A stretch of 64,000 nt of DNA from Amborella trichopoda (Eukaryota; Streptophyta; Magnoliopsida; Amborellales; Amborellaceae), in contig NW_006499763.1 of the NCBI RefSeq assembly GCF_000471905.2, positions 155,084 to 219,083 of the forward strand. The letters are read 5' to 3'. Position numbers and translations under genes: made by a program. Positions 10,430 to 21,615 of this stretch are shown in pieces (the stretch's first letter is position 1; each line of letters starts with the position of its first letter). The notes below the pieces were generated by a model. The model searched no databases and was not told the DNA's origin. It worked only from the letters and a program-made list of their open reading frames with translations.

Positions 10430-12480
10430 CATTTTAATAAAAAGAGTTGAATTTTTTTCTCTTTTGTTTTTAATTTGAGCCCCAAGCCCTAGCAATTTGA
10501 GCCTAGATTCATTCCTTTGTAAAATTTTATATTTATCTATCTATTGGAAGCAATAGATTTAATTTAAAAACTATATTTGGCGGATTTTTGAGAAAAAAAA
10601 AAAATTAGCCATGCTCTTGCTAGATTTTAAAAAATTGTGATTTCTTTGCAATCGATGGTCAGCCTTCGATGACATTTGGTTCCTAAGCTTATTTGTATTC
10701 CTGATCCAATAATAGGCTTGATTTTCACAAAATAACATAAGCAAATTACGATTTGAGATATTTAAAATTTGGATTTATGTTTCGTCCAAAATTTTCAAGA
10801 ACGTTAATCTCGTAGATCCGAACTTGAACCAATTGATTGGGGGTTTTGATTTGAGTTGCCTGAGGAAGCTTTCAGAAGTCTTGGAGGCATCGATTTGCAT
10901 CCAAATCAAAGATCAAGGAATCGGCCTCGAAAGTTTAGGTATGTTTCATTTATTTCAATATAAATTCATAAAAATTGATTATTTTTACTAAATCAAATAT
11001 AATAGATTTATAATTATTTATTCCTATTCCAGGTTTTGTATAACTCTTTTGGTTTTTTATATTTGTTGGATTTTTTCTTATTTTTCCTGAAATTTTTTAG
11101 CATCTTTTCTCTAACTTGGACGTGACTAATGCAAGTCCAAGCCCAGTTACTCGGCTCGGGCAGGTGCCGAGTCCACTGCCTGAACCATGTTTTAAAATAC
11201 CACATTCAACCTCATCTTCAAATCCTTTCAAGACTAAACCGTTAACTCCCCCTCGAAATCTGAACTTCAATTCACACATTGTTTGGCATGGCTGCTTCAT
11301 CCATGACAAAACATCGAGCTCAATCGTGTTTAACTTCAAGGGATGCAAATGGTTTGAATGGTACCTTACATGATTTATCAGAATGCACATCAATTATGAA
11401 CCACATTGAAATGAAAAACTAAAGGACAAATAGTAGACTATAATGAAGAAGCTTAAAAGAAGGGGTACATTTGTCCACGTGCAAGCATTATGTAACCTAA
11501 GTTCATCCGCTTAACTTCGATTACAAGACACTAATATGTTTGGATAACTCCTTAAATTCAAATAAGTATAATATTACAATTTCAACAGTAATCATCCACA
11601 AAACTAAATAAACAAACAAGTGAAATAATGTAATTTAAAATTTTAATATAATGCCTTAGAGATGAGATTTCAAATCTGAAATGGGTTGAAATCTATCCTT
11701 ACACAAAATTGAATCCAATCAAATTTAAGGCTAACATAGAGTTAGGAGAGAAAAATAGGGGTGTAAAATAACTTTAAATTAATTCCAAGGGTCTCCACAA
11801 CTAGTTCTAGGGTATTGAAGTTAATGATATGTATAAATTAGAGTTTAGACCATAGTTTTCAGACTCGGCCTCGGCCGAGAAGCCTCAAGTAACTTGTACA
11901 AGTATATTTCTAGCCATGAATGTACAAGACTCGGTGTAAAAATAGAAGAATCGCCCCCAAAAACCATGAAACTCGCCCAAGTATATGCATTTAGAGGATG
12001 AAACTCATTTTTAAGAATGTCGAAAGTTTCTTGAATGGAAAAATCGAAATCTTAGACTGTTTTTTATGGATTTTTGGAACCTTTCTATTTTTTAACATCA
12101 ATCTTATCTGTATGATGCAATTTGGGTTCACAAAAACCCAAATCGAACAAGAAATCACTACGAATTTTGGGCTTTTTTAGGGTTCTTTGTGCGGCAATAG
12201 AAAACCCGCTAATCCTTTATTTTCTCTCTAATTTCTCCACAACATTTATTTATTATGGGTTCTTTCTCAACCTAATGAAGTTTCTTCTCTCGACAGAAAG
12301 TTCACTTCCTCGGATAGGGAAACCTCCAACTCCACACATCCTACTTTTGGAACACAATGCTTTTGGCAAGGAAGCAAGCCAGACCCCCCATTCTGGTGCG
12401 AGGGGGCATACGGTTGAGTCAAATCCGCTAAACCTTGTGTGCCCTCATGATCAGGACCATGACTCATGGGGGATCTAGTC
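10430..12480. other. Unassigned AT-rich intergenic DNA
   Basis: No gene was recognised. A small CTCGGCCTCGGCCGAG inverted repeat sits near 11869, and short ACTCGGC / GCCGAG motifs occur around 11150-11175. Short open frames here match no known family. Confidence 0.4.
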
Positions 12481-12689
12481 GGTCGTCCCCATATCTATCA
12501 AATTGTTGGAAGGGTACCAGCAGCACTTACGAATCTTAGTGCCAAAAAATAGGTAGGCACAAGGTGTCCCAATGTGCCCCTTGCGCCCCCAGTTCCAAAC
12601 ACCGTGATAGTCAGTCCACCAATGGACACACTTAGGGGTGCTGGCTCACTTAAGCATTCATACCATATGAAAACAATCAATCAAACTAA

Positions 12690-13660
12690 AGAAATGCAAT
12701 ATGAAGAAGGGAATTCCCCAACTCCATTAATGGCTCAAGATACCAAGCTCGATGGCAAACCTTGCAATTCGGACAAGGGTTCAAAAAAACAAAAGGCAGA
12801 AGACTATTTCTAATCCAATGAACTCCAGTCCAAGGTGGAACATTTCAAGAAAAGGCTTGACAGCCATCTGATGGCTACCATCAAGGGAATAAAAGATGTC
12901 AACTTAGGGACTAAGGAGGATCCAAGGTAACCATGATCGGGACCTCACTGTCCCTTGAGGAACCAAAAAAAAAACTGATCGCCCTCTTTAAGGAGTATAG
13001 AGATGTCTTTGCATGGTCTTACGATGTTATGCCTAGACAAGACCCGAGTCTACTAGAGCACCATCTTGTGTTCTACAAAGGCACCCAACCTGTGAGACAG
13101 AAGTTATACCGACAAAAGCCGTATCTTGAAATCAAAATCAAAAAAGAAATTGACAAGTTTTTAAAAACCAACTTCATTCTACCCGTCTACTATCCAAAAT
13201 ACCTAGCTAACATAGTAGTTATGCCTAAGAAGGATGGGAAAATACGAGTATGTATAGACTATAGGGATCTAAAAGACGAATGTCCTAAAGATGATTTTCG
13301 TTACCTTATATAGAACCCCTCATATACAACAACGTTGGTCACGAGATGTGTTCCTTCATTGATGGATTCCTTGGCTATAATGGAATCCTCATGGCGGTGG
13401 TAAATCAGAAGAAGAATGGGGAACCTACTACTATCGAGTCAGGCCCTTTGACCTTAAGAATGCTTGGAACTACTTACAAACGGTCATGACTGCTATTTTT
13501 CGTAACTTAATGCACTGGAAGATTATGCTAATGATGTCCTAGTTAAATCCAAGACTAGAGATACTCACATAAAAAATCTCACAATAGTCTTTGGCCGACT
13601 CCAAAAATGGCAACTTAAGTTGAACCCGTGCTTTTGGGGACAAGTCAGGTCTGCTACTCA
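12690..13660 (+). pseudogene. Reverse transcriptase fragment of the Tat relic
   Basis: A pre-RT segment (VEHFKKRLD, then SLSLEEPKKKLIALFKEYRD and VFAWSYDVMP) leads into the RT fingers: KKEIDKFLKTNFI, ANIVVMPKKDGKIRVCIDYR, DLKDECPKDDF. The longest clean stretch is 12933-13313 (126 codons). After a stop at 13313 the palm continues in other frames; the YxDD region near 13520 is degraded (a DYANDVLVKSK-like string). It cannot encode an active enzyme. Confidence 0.8.
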
Positions 13661-13799
13661 GTTTTATAATATGCCAAGTGAGCATCAAAGTCAATCCATC
13701 CGAAATCAAAAGCAATCATCAAAATGTCCGCTCCTCGTGATATTTGTGAAATCTGAGCTTACAAGGGCAACTGCAAGCCATAAGGTGATTCATCTTCCA

Positions 13800-14900
13800 A
13801 TTGGCAGATAAATGTGCATCGTTTAATTGGCTCTTGAAGAAAGATACCCGTTTTATATGGGATGAGAAATGCCTTAAAGGGTTTGACCAGATTAAATATT
13901 ATTTGCCCAAACCACCCATCCTCAATCCTTCTGATCCCAATAGACCTTTCTATTTTTACATCTCAGTAAACGAGAAGACCATGTGGGTCATGATTTGGGC
14001 CAATACGATGAAAGAAGGTAGGAAAAGACCATATACTATATATAGAAAAATGGTCGAGTAGAAATATGGTACTTTGATGTAGATAAACACTGCTTAACAC
14101 AAGCATGGCCATGCAGAAGCTAATACTCCATGTTGTGGCACACTCTAAATTACTTTTTGAAATGGATTCACTTAAGTACCTGCTCGAGTGGCCAATCTTT
14201 AATAGACGCTTGGAAAAGTGTAGGATGTCCCTTAGCAAATTAGACATTGTATACTTCAAGCAAAAATCAATCAAGGGAGGCAGGGCATCATAGACCACTC
14301 AGTTGAACACGCACTTCTAGATAAGACGTCAATCAGTATGGATCTACTTGATGAAGACCTCTTCGCTATAGAAGTTCTGACTTGGGAACTCTACTTTAAT
14401 GGGGCCAGAAACAACTACAGGGCAATCATAGGCATTATCCTTTGCTCCCTAGAAAAGGTTATGCTACCTACAACCATAAGGCTAAACTTCCCATGGACCA
14501 AAAACGTTACTGAATACGAGGCATTAATAGCCGGATCTGAAAATGCATTCCAGCTACTAATTCAACATTTACAAGTTATCAATGACCCCTTACTCATCAT
14601 TAACGAAGTACAAGGGAAATGGAAGGTCATTAAAATCAACGCTTAGCCATATAAAGGGGAGGAAGACAACATACTCAAATGTTTCAAAGCGGTAGCTTGC
14701 AACATGTGATTATGAAAAACAATCAGTTCGCTGACAACATCGCCACACTTGTCTCAATGCAACCATTCTATATCAGGCATGAGCACGACCATTCTCCTCC
14801 CAAAATCGATAATGATTAGAACACATAAGAATAAGACGAAAAAGATGGAGAAGTACTTCAAGTAGACAAACAACTTATGGAATTTAAGTCGTGATTCTAT
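13800..14900 (+). pseudogene. RNase H and archaeal-type RNase H fragments of the Tat relic
   Basis: 13801-14061 reads as the RNase H linker and fold (WDEKCLKGFDQIK, PFYFYISVNEKTM). 14105-14293 continues with KYLLEWPIFNRRLEKCRMSL. From 14338 a second RNase H begins: WELYFNGARNNY, in which the usual catalytic Asp (YFDGA) has become Asn, then NVTEYEALIAGSENA. Its downstream part, in other frames to about 14900, contains NNQFADNIATLVSM-like residues. Stops separate every block. Confidence 0.75.
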
Positions 14901-15159
14901 GACATTTAAGTCTTTTTAAAAGAAGAAAATTACCCAGAAGGAGCCACAAAGATTGAAAAGAAGCTATGAGAAGGTTCTCTGTGGAACTTGTTCTAATGGG
15001 TGACTAGATTTATAAAAGATCATTCGATTGAGTCCTCTTGAGATGTATAGATGATTACGAAGCAAGCGAAATTCTAAAGGAAATGTACGACAAATGAGGA
15101 CACAATGGGACATCATCTCTCTCATAGAAAAATAGACCTTAGGCATATTACTGGACTAC

Positions 15160-16533
15160 CATGGGCGACGACTCCTAAAAGCAAATTAAGTGGTGCCCTA
15201 AGTGCCAAGTCTCTTGGGACCTCATCCACACACCATCCATACCATTAAACTCTACTCCATCCATTTGGTTGCTTGCTTCATGGGCACTAGATATGATTAA
15301 CATGATTTCTCCTAGAGCATCAAATGGACACAGGTTCATCCAGACAACCATATAGTAGTTCACCAAGTGGGTCGAAGCTGCCTCATTTGTTAAGATTGAG
15401 GGGTAGCATGTGGCTCTCTTCATAAAAAATAATATAGTATACAAGTTTGGAGTCCTAGAAATGATAGTTACAGACAATGGCACCCATTTCAAATATGAAA
15501 AGGTAGCCAGTATATACAATGTGTTTGGCATAATCCAAAGATTATCTACACCATATTACCTGCAAGGGAGAAATTAAGTTGAGGCCACAAACAAAGCACT
15601 TCTTAAGATCATTTATAGAAGGAAGAAATTTATAGAAGGATGCCTTATAATGTAGAACTACGGATGCACTTAAAAAATCCATCGGAAAAGGTAGTCTTAA
15701 TGTTGAAAAACCCTTGGATTGATCATCTCGACATCGAGATGTATGACTATGAAAAATAAAAAGATTTTAAGTCTCAGAAATAGTGCATTTTACAACATAT
15801 TATCTACACCGTCCATTTTCAAGATTTTTATATGTTTATAGATCTACTTGATTTTAACAATTTTTGAAATTTAAAATTTTATGATTAGGTATAAAAATAA
15901 ATTTTGAGATAATCCTAAGAATATTTTACATCAAAATTGTATGCCATGATAAAATTTGAAAGTGCACCTTACCTCTACATCTACGGATGCATCCGTGTGC
16001 AAGCTGATAGAACAATAAAAAGTAGCAAGGGTTGGCACGAAGAGTTGCAGGAGGCACTTTGTGCATATAGAACCAATGATAGACTCTTATAGGTATGACC
16101 ACATATTCATCAGGTATGACCACATATTCATCAGTCTACGGTACGAGGGTTGTCCTACCTTTGGAATTAGAAATACCATCCTTAAGTATGTATCACTGCT
16201 CACAAAGAGTTCAACGATGACCAAAAAAAAATAGAGATGGTTGATTGGCAGCCCTTGAGACTTTTTGATGAAAAATGCCTTAAACCATCCACCGCCACGA
16301 GAGCTTATCACCAAAGACTCCAGAGAATATACCAAAAGAAGGTGGTCCTTGACAATTTCAAAAGGGAGACTTGTGCTCAAGCAAGTTTTTTACTCGTCAG
16401 CAAATCAGTATCCATTGGGCAAATTCAAACTTAATTGAGAAAAACCCTATACAATAACACCAGTGCGTCTAAGAAATAGTTACAAAACTCAATGAACCCA
16501 TCAATGCCATGTATTTTAAGAGATACTATCTTT
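15160..16533 (+). pseudogene. Integrase fragment of the Tat relic, split by a MITE
   Basis: 15195-15620 shows a degraded integrase core: LDMINMISPRASNGH around the first catalytic Asp, FTKWVEAASFVKIEG, then TDNGTHF with the second Asp and VEATNKALLKII with the catalytic Glu. The frame is then cut by a 383-bp MITE and resumes at about 16007 with a run ending WHEELQEALCAYRTND. A C-terminal PLGKFKLN block follows near 16415. Several stop codons make it non-functional even without the MITE. Confidence 0.75.
15621..16003. mobile_element. MULE-type MITE copy A, inside the integrase relic
   Basis: Its terminal parts and core match the MITE at 43290-43682 in reverse orientation, including GGATGCATCCG near one end and GATCATCTCGACATCGAGAT in the core. 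The flanks TTTATAGAA (15612-15620) and CTGATAGAA (16004-16012) match at 7 of 9 bases, as expected for an aged 9-bp target duplication. Removing the element rejoins the integrase reading frame. Confidence 0.75.
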
Positions 16534-18029
16534 AGTGGGCTAAGAAAAAACACTAAAAAAAACAAAAGAAAGAAAAGAAAAGAAAGCAAAGCAAAATAAG
16601 AAACTGACAGAGATAGTAACAACTCAAAAGGAACCGGGAGTAAACCCAAAAATGTGCCACGAGTAAAAAATGATACATACAATGGAAACATTGTAGGCAA
16701 AAAGGTCGTCATGAATAAAATAAGTCTCAATGGGGTGCTTTGATCCGATATTCCAAGTGAAAATTCCAAAACAGATGCTTAGGGATCCACAAAATACTAG
16801 GCTTAAGTCATAAACAGGGCACGATCCCATGAAATTCCGATCGATCCAACTGTAACGTCGAAATTGGAGATGGGAAGAAACATGATTGGGAAACGAAGGG
16901 TGAATGGAAAGAAACACAAGGGCAACATCTAGTGTTCTCTAAGAAGGGAACCTGTCGGACACTTGAGACCTATGTAAGTAGAAAACTAAAAGAATTGTAG
17001 GCTCAAAGGACTAGAAGTAGTGCAGATGCCTTCAATCCTTCGGATCTCAAGCACGAACATTCTCGACCCCCATTCAAACTTCCAACATGCTTTGAAAAAA
17101 AATCCCTTTCAGAAACCAAAAAAATCAGAAAATAAATAAGCAAAAGAATCAAAAAAAGAGAAAATTGGGTAACATTTTGACTGTTAACTTCCTTCCATTG
17201 TTTTCTTTCGAGGCGATTGACGACTTCTTGTTATGTAACAGGTTCACGGTTGAGTTAATCACTTATTCTTTCATGAACATGTCTTAAATATTAAATAGAT
17301 GAAAGGTTGTGATTTAATATTATTCAAGATTTCTTAATGAGCAAGTTAGGTTTTAACATTATTTTTTTTATATAAATATGTAACTAGTAGACTAGGGAAA
17401 AAAAAATGGAGAAGAGAAAAGCAATTTAGTTGGGACTTGGGGAAAGATTTTTTGCGGTGGACTCCTTGACAGATGTTGAAAGATAGTATAATCTCTCATC
17501 TGTTTATTTATTTTTATTTTTTTAGCTTGTTTATTTTCCTTCTCCTTTTATCTTTGTTTCTATCCCATAAGCATATCTCGAACTTCCATGAGGGTCCCAC
17601 TTTCTAAACAAGTCTCCCTGGCCCCCTTTCGTGTATTCATACGTTTTTGCGACTAGATACAGTTTCTGGTTCTTATATTACTAAGGCTCAGTGAGTCACA
17701 GCGGATGAGTCTTACTCTCTTAATTCGGATGTCCCTAAGCCACATAAAAAAGAAAAGACAAAAAAAGAGAGATTTTATCATTTTATATATACGCCTAAAA
17801 TTCCTCTTGACAAATGATAAAAATATGAAATATAATTTTTCTAAAACTTTGTTATCTAAATTTCCCAACTCTCTATATTTTAAGCTCAAGTCAATGCTCT
17901 CCCTAGCATTCTTTTAACTCCCGCTCTCTCCTTCTCCATGTTCTAAACTCTTGTAACTCCACCCAATATTCTCTCTCTCTACTCAATTCGTTATGTTAAA
18001 TTTATTATACTGTGAAACTTCTCTCATCA
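16534..18029. other. Unassigned AT-rich DNA after the Tat relic
   Basis: A purine-rich tract (about 16540-16605) follows the integrase tail and might be a decayed polypurine region. No LTR or gene could be recognised. 17090-18000 is AT-rich with homopolymer runs. Confidence 0.35.
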
Positions 18030-18038
18030 TTACATAAA

Positions 18039-18431
18039 GGAAAAAGTTTATATAGAGCCTAAGTTCTAAACGATCAAATTGGAGCCTACATCAAAAATTT
18101 CACCTGAAGAGGTTGTTTTGATGCCCAAATATCTTCGAATTGATCATTTTGACATCAAGATGCATGAACATGAGAAAAAAAATGGATTTAAAATTTGAAA
18201 ATAGTGTATTTTGTAATGTATTTTTGGACCGTCAAGTTTCAAGGTTTTCATGCTTTTGTAGATCTGTCGGTCTACACTATTTTTGAAGCTTTAAATTTTA
18301 TAAATAAAGATAAAAATATATTTTAATACTATCACAAAAATTTCCAGTATTGAAACTATATTTCTTGATACTATTTGAAGGTAGGCTCTAATTTGATTGT
18401 TTAGAGCCTAGGCTCTATACAAACCACACCC
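18039..18431. mobile_element. MULE-type MITE copy B (393 bp) with 9-bp target duplication
   Basis: It is flanked by the perfect direct repeat TTACATAAA (18030-18038 and 18432-18440). The ends GGAAAAAGTTTATATAGAGC and GCTCTATACAAACCACACCC are imperfect inverted repeats. The core contains GAATTGATCATTTTGACATC and is shared with the other family members. It is non-coding. A 9-bp duplication is the signature of Mutator-like transposase. Confidence 0.85.
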
Positions 18432-18847
18432 TTACATAAATACCCTGTAAATCATACCGTTTTTCAGCCTTCCTTTTTCCTCTTCAAAATTCTTTAGCAT
18501 AGAGGCTTCTTTTGCTAAAACCTCCCATCTTATCCTCTTATTATCATCATGCAAAATCTTTAACATTAAAATTTTGGAGGCCATTTCACTATCTAAAATC
18601 TCGAGCGAGCTTTGTGAAGCTTTATTGAAGAGTCTCGAACTTGAATTCTAAACGGTTACTCTTGGAGCGGCTCAGTACGATGCAATAGTGAAACCATGTC
18701 TTAGCCATTATATGCATATCCAGGTGGCATTGAACTTGAGCTGAAGATTTTCGAAAATAAATGCCAAAATAATGAAAAAAAAAAAAAAGGTTTAGAGGGT
18801 TGTTAGGCATTTGCGTTGCAGGGATTATTTGTGGTCTGGTTCTCATT

Positions 18848-19554
18848 CCTAGGGTCCTCATCATCCCCTCGCTTGTGGAACTAAGAATTCTAAAATACCG
18901 GGATCCTAATTAAGATCGTGCACATAGTTTGCTAAAAGAAAAACACGTAAATACAACAATAAAGAAAGTGTATAAAATAAAATAAATACAAAATGTACAC
19001 CACAATGACACATGATTTATGTGGTTCACCCCAAGGGCTACATCCATGGCCTTGACAAAAAGAAAACTATTATCACAATAAAGATTATAATTTTAGATTA
19101 CAAGCGATATATCTCTCCCCAAAGATCGGCAAAAAATCCTCACCTATCTTCATTATGAACCTGCTCTCTCGACCAAACAACACTTTCGATGAACCTCATT
19201 TTTCCTACTGCTATACCTCTATTGAAAAGAAAAACTTGAGAGCAACCAAGAGATTTTCTCTGTTTAGAAGTAGAAGTTTAATCAACTTAGAACCCCCATG
19301 GGAAAACTGCATCTCTCAATGAGGCCATGTCTCTCTTTCTTGGAGACGCGTCTCGTTCTTGGAGATCCCTTCTCATGAACCCAAAAGGGATGACCCTTAA
19401 AAGATGAGTATTAAGTCCTCCTTGACCCCCTATTATAGAGATCACTAGAACTTCTTTCTTGCTCCCCAAGAAACCTTTTTTTTTTTTAACATAATTCCAT
19501 CAATATTTTGAAGAAATATAGGTGTGGAGATCTTGACTATCATCAAACCAAACA
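18848..19554 (-). repeat. 3' LTR of TRIM-like element 1
   Basis: Matches 19769-20418 plus 32268-32333. Shared landmarks include ATGATTTATGTGGTTCACCC and GGGCTACATCCATGGCCT. The outer TG appears mutated to CC, but alignment with the other LTR puts the edge exactly beside the TCATT duplication. Confidence 0.8.
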
Positions 19555-19768
19555 ATCTCCACCCTGATAGAAAATCATCATAATTATCTTGCTAACTTTC
19601 ATTGAGTATGTTTCTTGATTTCTTCTTAAATGTATCCATTGTGGAATTTTTACAAATGCATTGCCTCCATATTTCTCCACATGAAACCATGTACTCATCT
19701 GACTCCACCATTTATCTTTTTTTTCATACAAACCTTAACGTTGTATATACCTTGGATCTGATACAAAT

Positions 19769-20418
19769 TGTAACATCCTCAAGAAAACATTGCTTGCAGA
19801 ATTAGAAATCCTAAAATATCGGATTTGCAGTCAAGATCGTGTACATAGTTGGCCAAAAGCGAAATAAGTAAAATACAACAATAAAAGACATGTGAAAAAT
19901 AAAGTTAACACAAAACGCATACCATAACAATGCATGATTTATGTGGTTCACCCCAAAGGGCTACATCCATGGCCTCAGTAAGTAGGAATCTATTATCACA
20001 ATGAATATTACAATTTTGGGTTAGAAGAGATATACCTCTCTCCAACATTGATAAAAAAATCCTCACTGATATTCCCTACGAAACTTGCTTTCCCAATTGA
20101 ACAACTATGTCAACCAACCTCAACTTTTCTACTGCTATGCTGCTACTAGAAAGATAATCTTGAGAGTAACCAAGAGATTTTCTTACTTTAGAAGTGAAAG
20201 TTTAATCAAATTAAAACCCTATACCAAAGACTTTCTATGAGACCATGTCTATCACTCTTGGAGACCCATTTCTTTATTGGAGGTTCCTTCCTATAAAACC
20301 TAAAAGCGGCGATCTTTAAATGATGATTATTGTGTCGTCCTTGACCCCCAATTATAGAGATCATCAGGGCTTCTTTCTTGCTCCTCAAGAAAATATATTT
20401 TTTACTATGTGTTTATGA
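19769..20418 (-). repeat. 5' LTR of TRIM-like element 1, main part
   Basis: Starts TGTAACATCC next to the primer site and carries the same ATGTGGTTCACCCC block as its partner. Its last 66 bp lie beyond the nested Tat element, at 32268-32333. Confidence 0.8.
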
Positions 20419-21615
20419 TGAAAATCTGACAGATCTTTCGATGAAGATCTATCAAATTTTAACACCTTAAACTAACTAAAAAGATGTAAATAAAGTGGTA
20501 GAGAAAGTGGGAAATATCAAATTCAGATCTGAGGCCAGATTTGCCAGGAAAAGAGCAGATCTACTCTCAAATATGTGGCAGAGCCAGCATGATCGAGAGC
20601 ATTAAAATACAATTTTTAAGACAAATTAACAGATCAAAAATAAATAAAAAGAAACAAAACAGTAAAAATAAGAAGAAAGAGAGAGGAAATAGTACTACCA
20701 AACCGGGGCGGATGGCCTGGGATTCCCGAGCTTTCGAGGTCTCGCCCGTATCATAACCGGTCCTCTTTGTCTCTCTGATTGGGATGTTGACCAGCAAATC
20801 TCTGGTATAAAGGGTTCGATCTAGAGTTGTTGTGCCCCAATTCTAGTTTTGATCTAGGGTTTTTGTGCCCTAGGTCTAGGTTTTCTCAGTCTTGGGGGTT
20901 AAAACTTTATGAAGCTAAGGTTTCTATCTTCTCTAGGGTTTTCAATCTAGAAATTTTTCTAAAGCTGTCGGTCTTTCTCAGGGTGTGGAGGAGAATTTTC
21001 TTAGTTTTCTAAGGGTTTTGTGATCTCCGGAGTTGAATATGAATTCTGAGATTTTCTCTAATTTTTTTAATATTTTTTGGGATTTTTTTAAAATTTTTTG
21101 GGATTTTTTTTAAATTTTTTGGAATTTTCCAAGGGTTTTTCCTATTTTTGATATTTTAATTTTGAGAATTTCTTAGGTTTTTTGGGATTTTTTTTTCTCT
21201 CTTCTTTTGAGTTAGGGAGATGGGGTATTTATAAGATTCAATTGGTGATTTTTTCTAAATTTTTTGGACTTTTTTCAGAATGTTTTGTATTTGTCTTAAA
21301 GTTTTAGCCTTATCTAATTAAAGAAAACGTGTTTACTATGTCATTAGATGCATTGACTACATCATCAGCCCACGTTTGGGCCTGTCGGGCCGTTACAGCA
21401 TGGCCCACGGCCCGACAATTGGATCTCCCAAGGCCTAAATTGTCATTTATTACACCTTTTTATCCGTAGGTCCGATTCAAACGATTCTTCGACCGTTGGA
21501 AAGCTCTTATGCTTTACATCCAATTGGGATAATTAAATTGGGTCTATTAAGATAATATGGTCCTAAGGGTTCAGAAAACCATGGAATTTGCCAGATTTAA
21601 AATGGGATGTCTACA
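20419..21615 (-). repeat. 3' LTR of the Tat-type element
   Basis: Aligns with 31080-32267 over its length (for example AGATCTACTCTCA against AGATTTACTCTCA, and GGGATTCCCGAGC in both). The two copies differ at many positions, showing that the insertion is not recent. It contains T-rich stretches with GGGATTTTTTT units. Confidence 0.85.

Larger units (their letters stand above)
12690..16533 (+). mobile_element. Tat-type Ty3 pol relic (RT, RNase H, archaeal-type RNase H, integrase)
   Basis: A colinear but heavily frameshifted pol runs from a pre-RT block to the integrase C-terminal tail. The order is reverse transcriptase, RNase H, a second (archaeal-type) RNase H, then integrase. The second RNase H and the domain order place it in the Tat lineage, like the better-kept element at 20419-32267. 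No LTRs, gag or primer site were found on either side, so this is a truncated relic. A MULE-type MITE interrupts the integrase at 15621-16003. Confidence 0.8.
18848..20418 (-). mobile_element. TRIM-like LTR element 1, left part (remainder at 32268-32333)
   Basis: A miniature LTR retrotransposon on the minus strand. The 3' LTR is 18848-19554 and the internal region 19555-19768. The 5' LTR starts TGTAACATCC at 19769, is interrupted at 20418 by the Tat element, and resumes at 32268-32333, ending CCAAACA. The 5-bp duplication TCATT flanks the whole unit at 18843-18847 and 32334-32338. The primer site TTGTATCAGATC (complement of 19755-19766) resembles the tRNA-Met site. It has no coding capacity beyond a short conserved internal tract. 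The same family recurs at 61461-63057. Confidence 0.85.
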
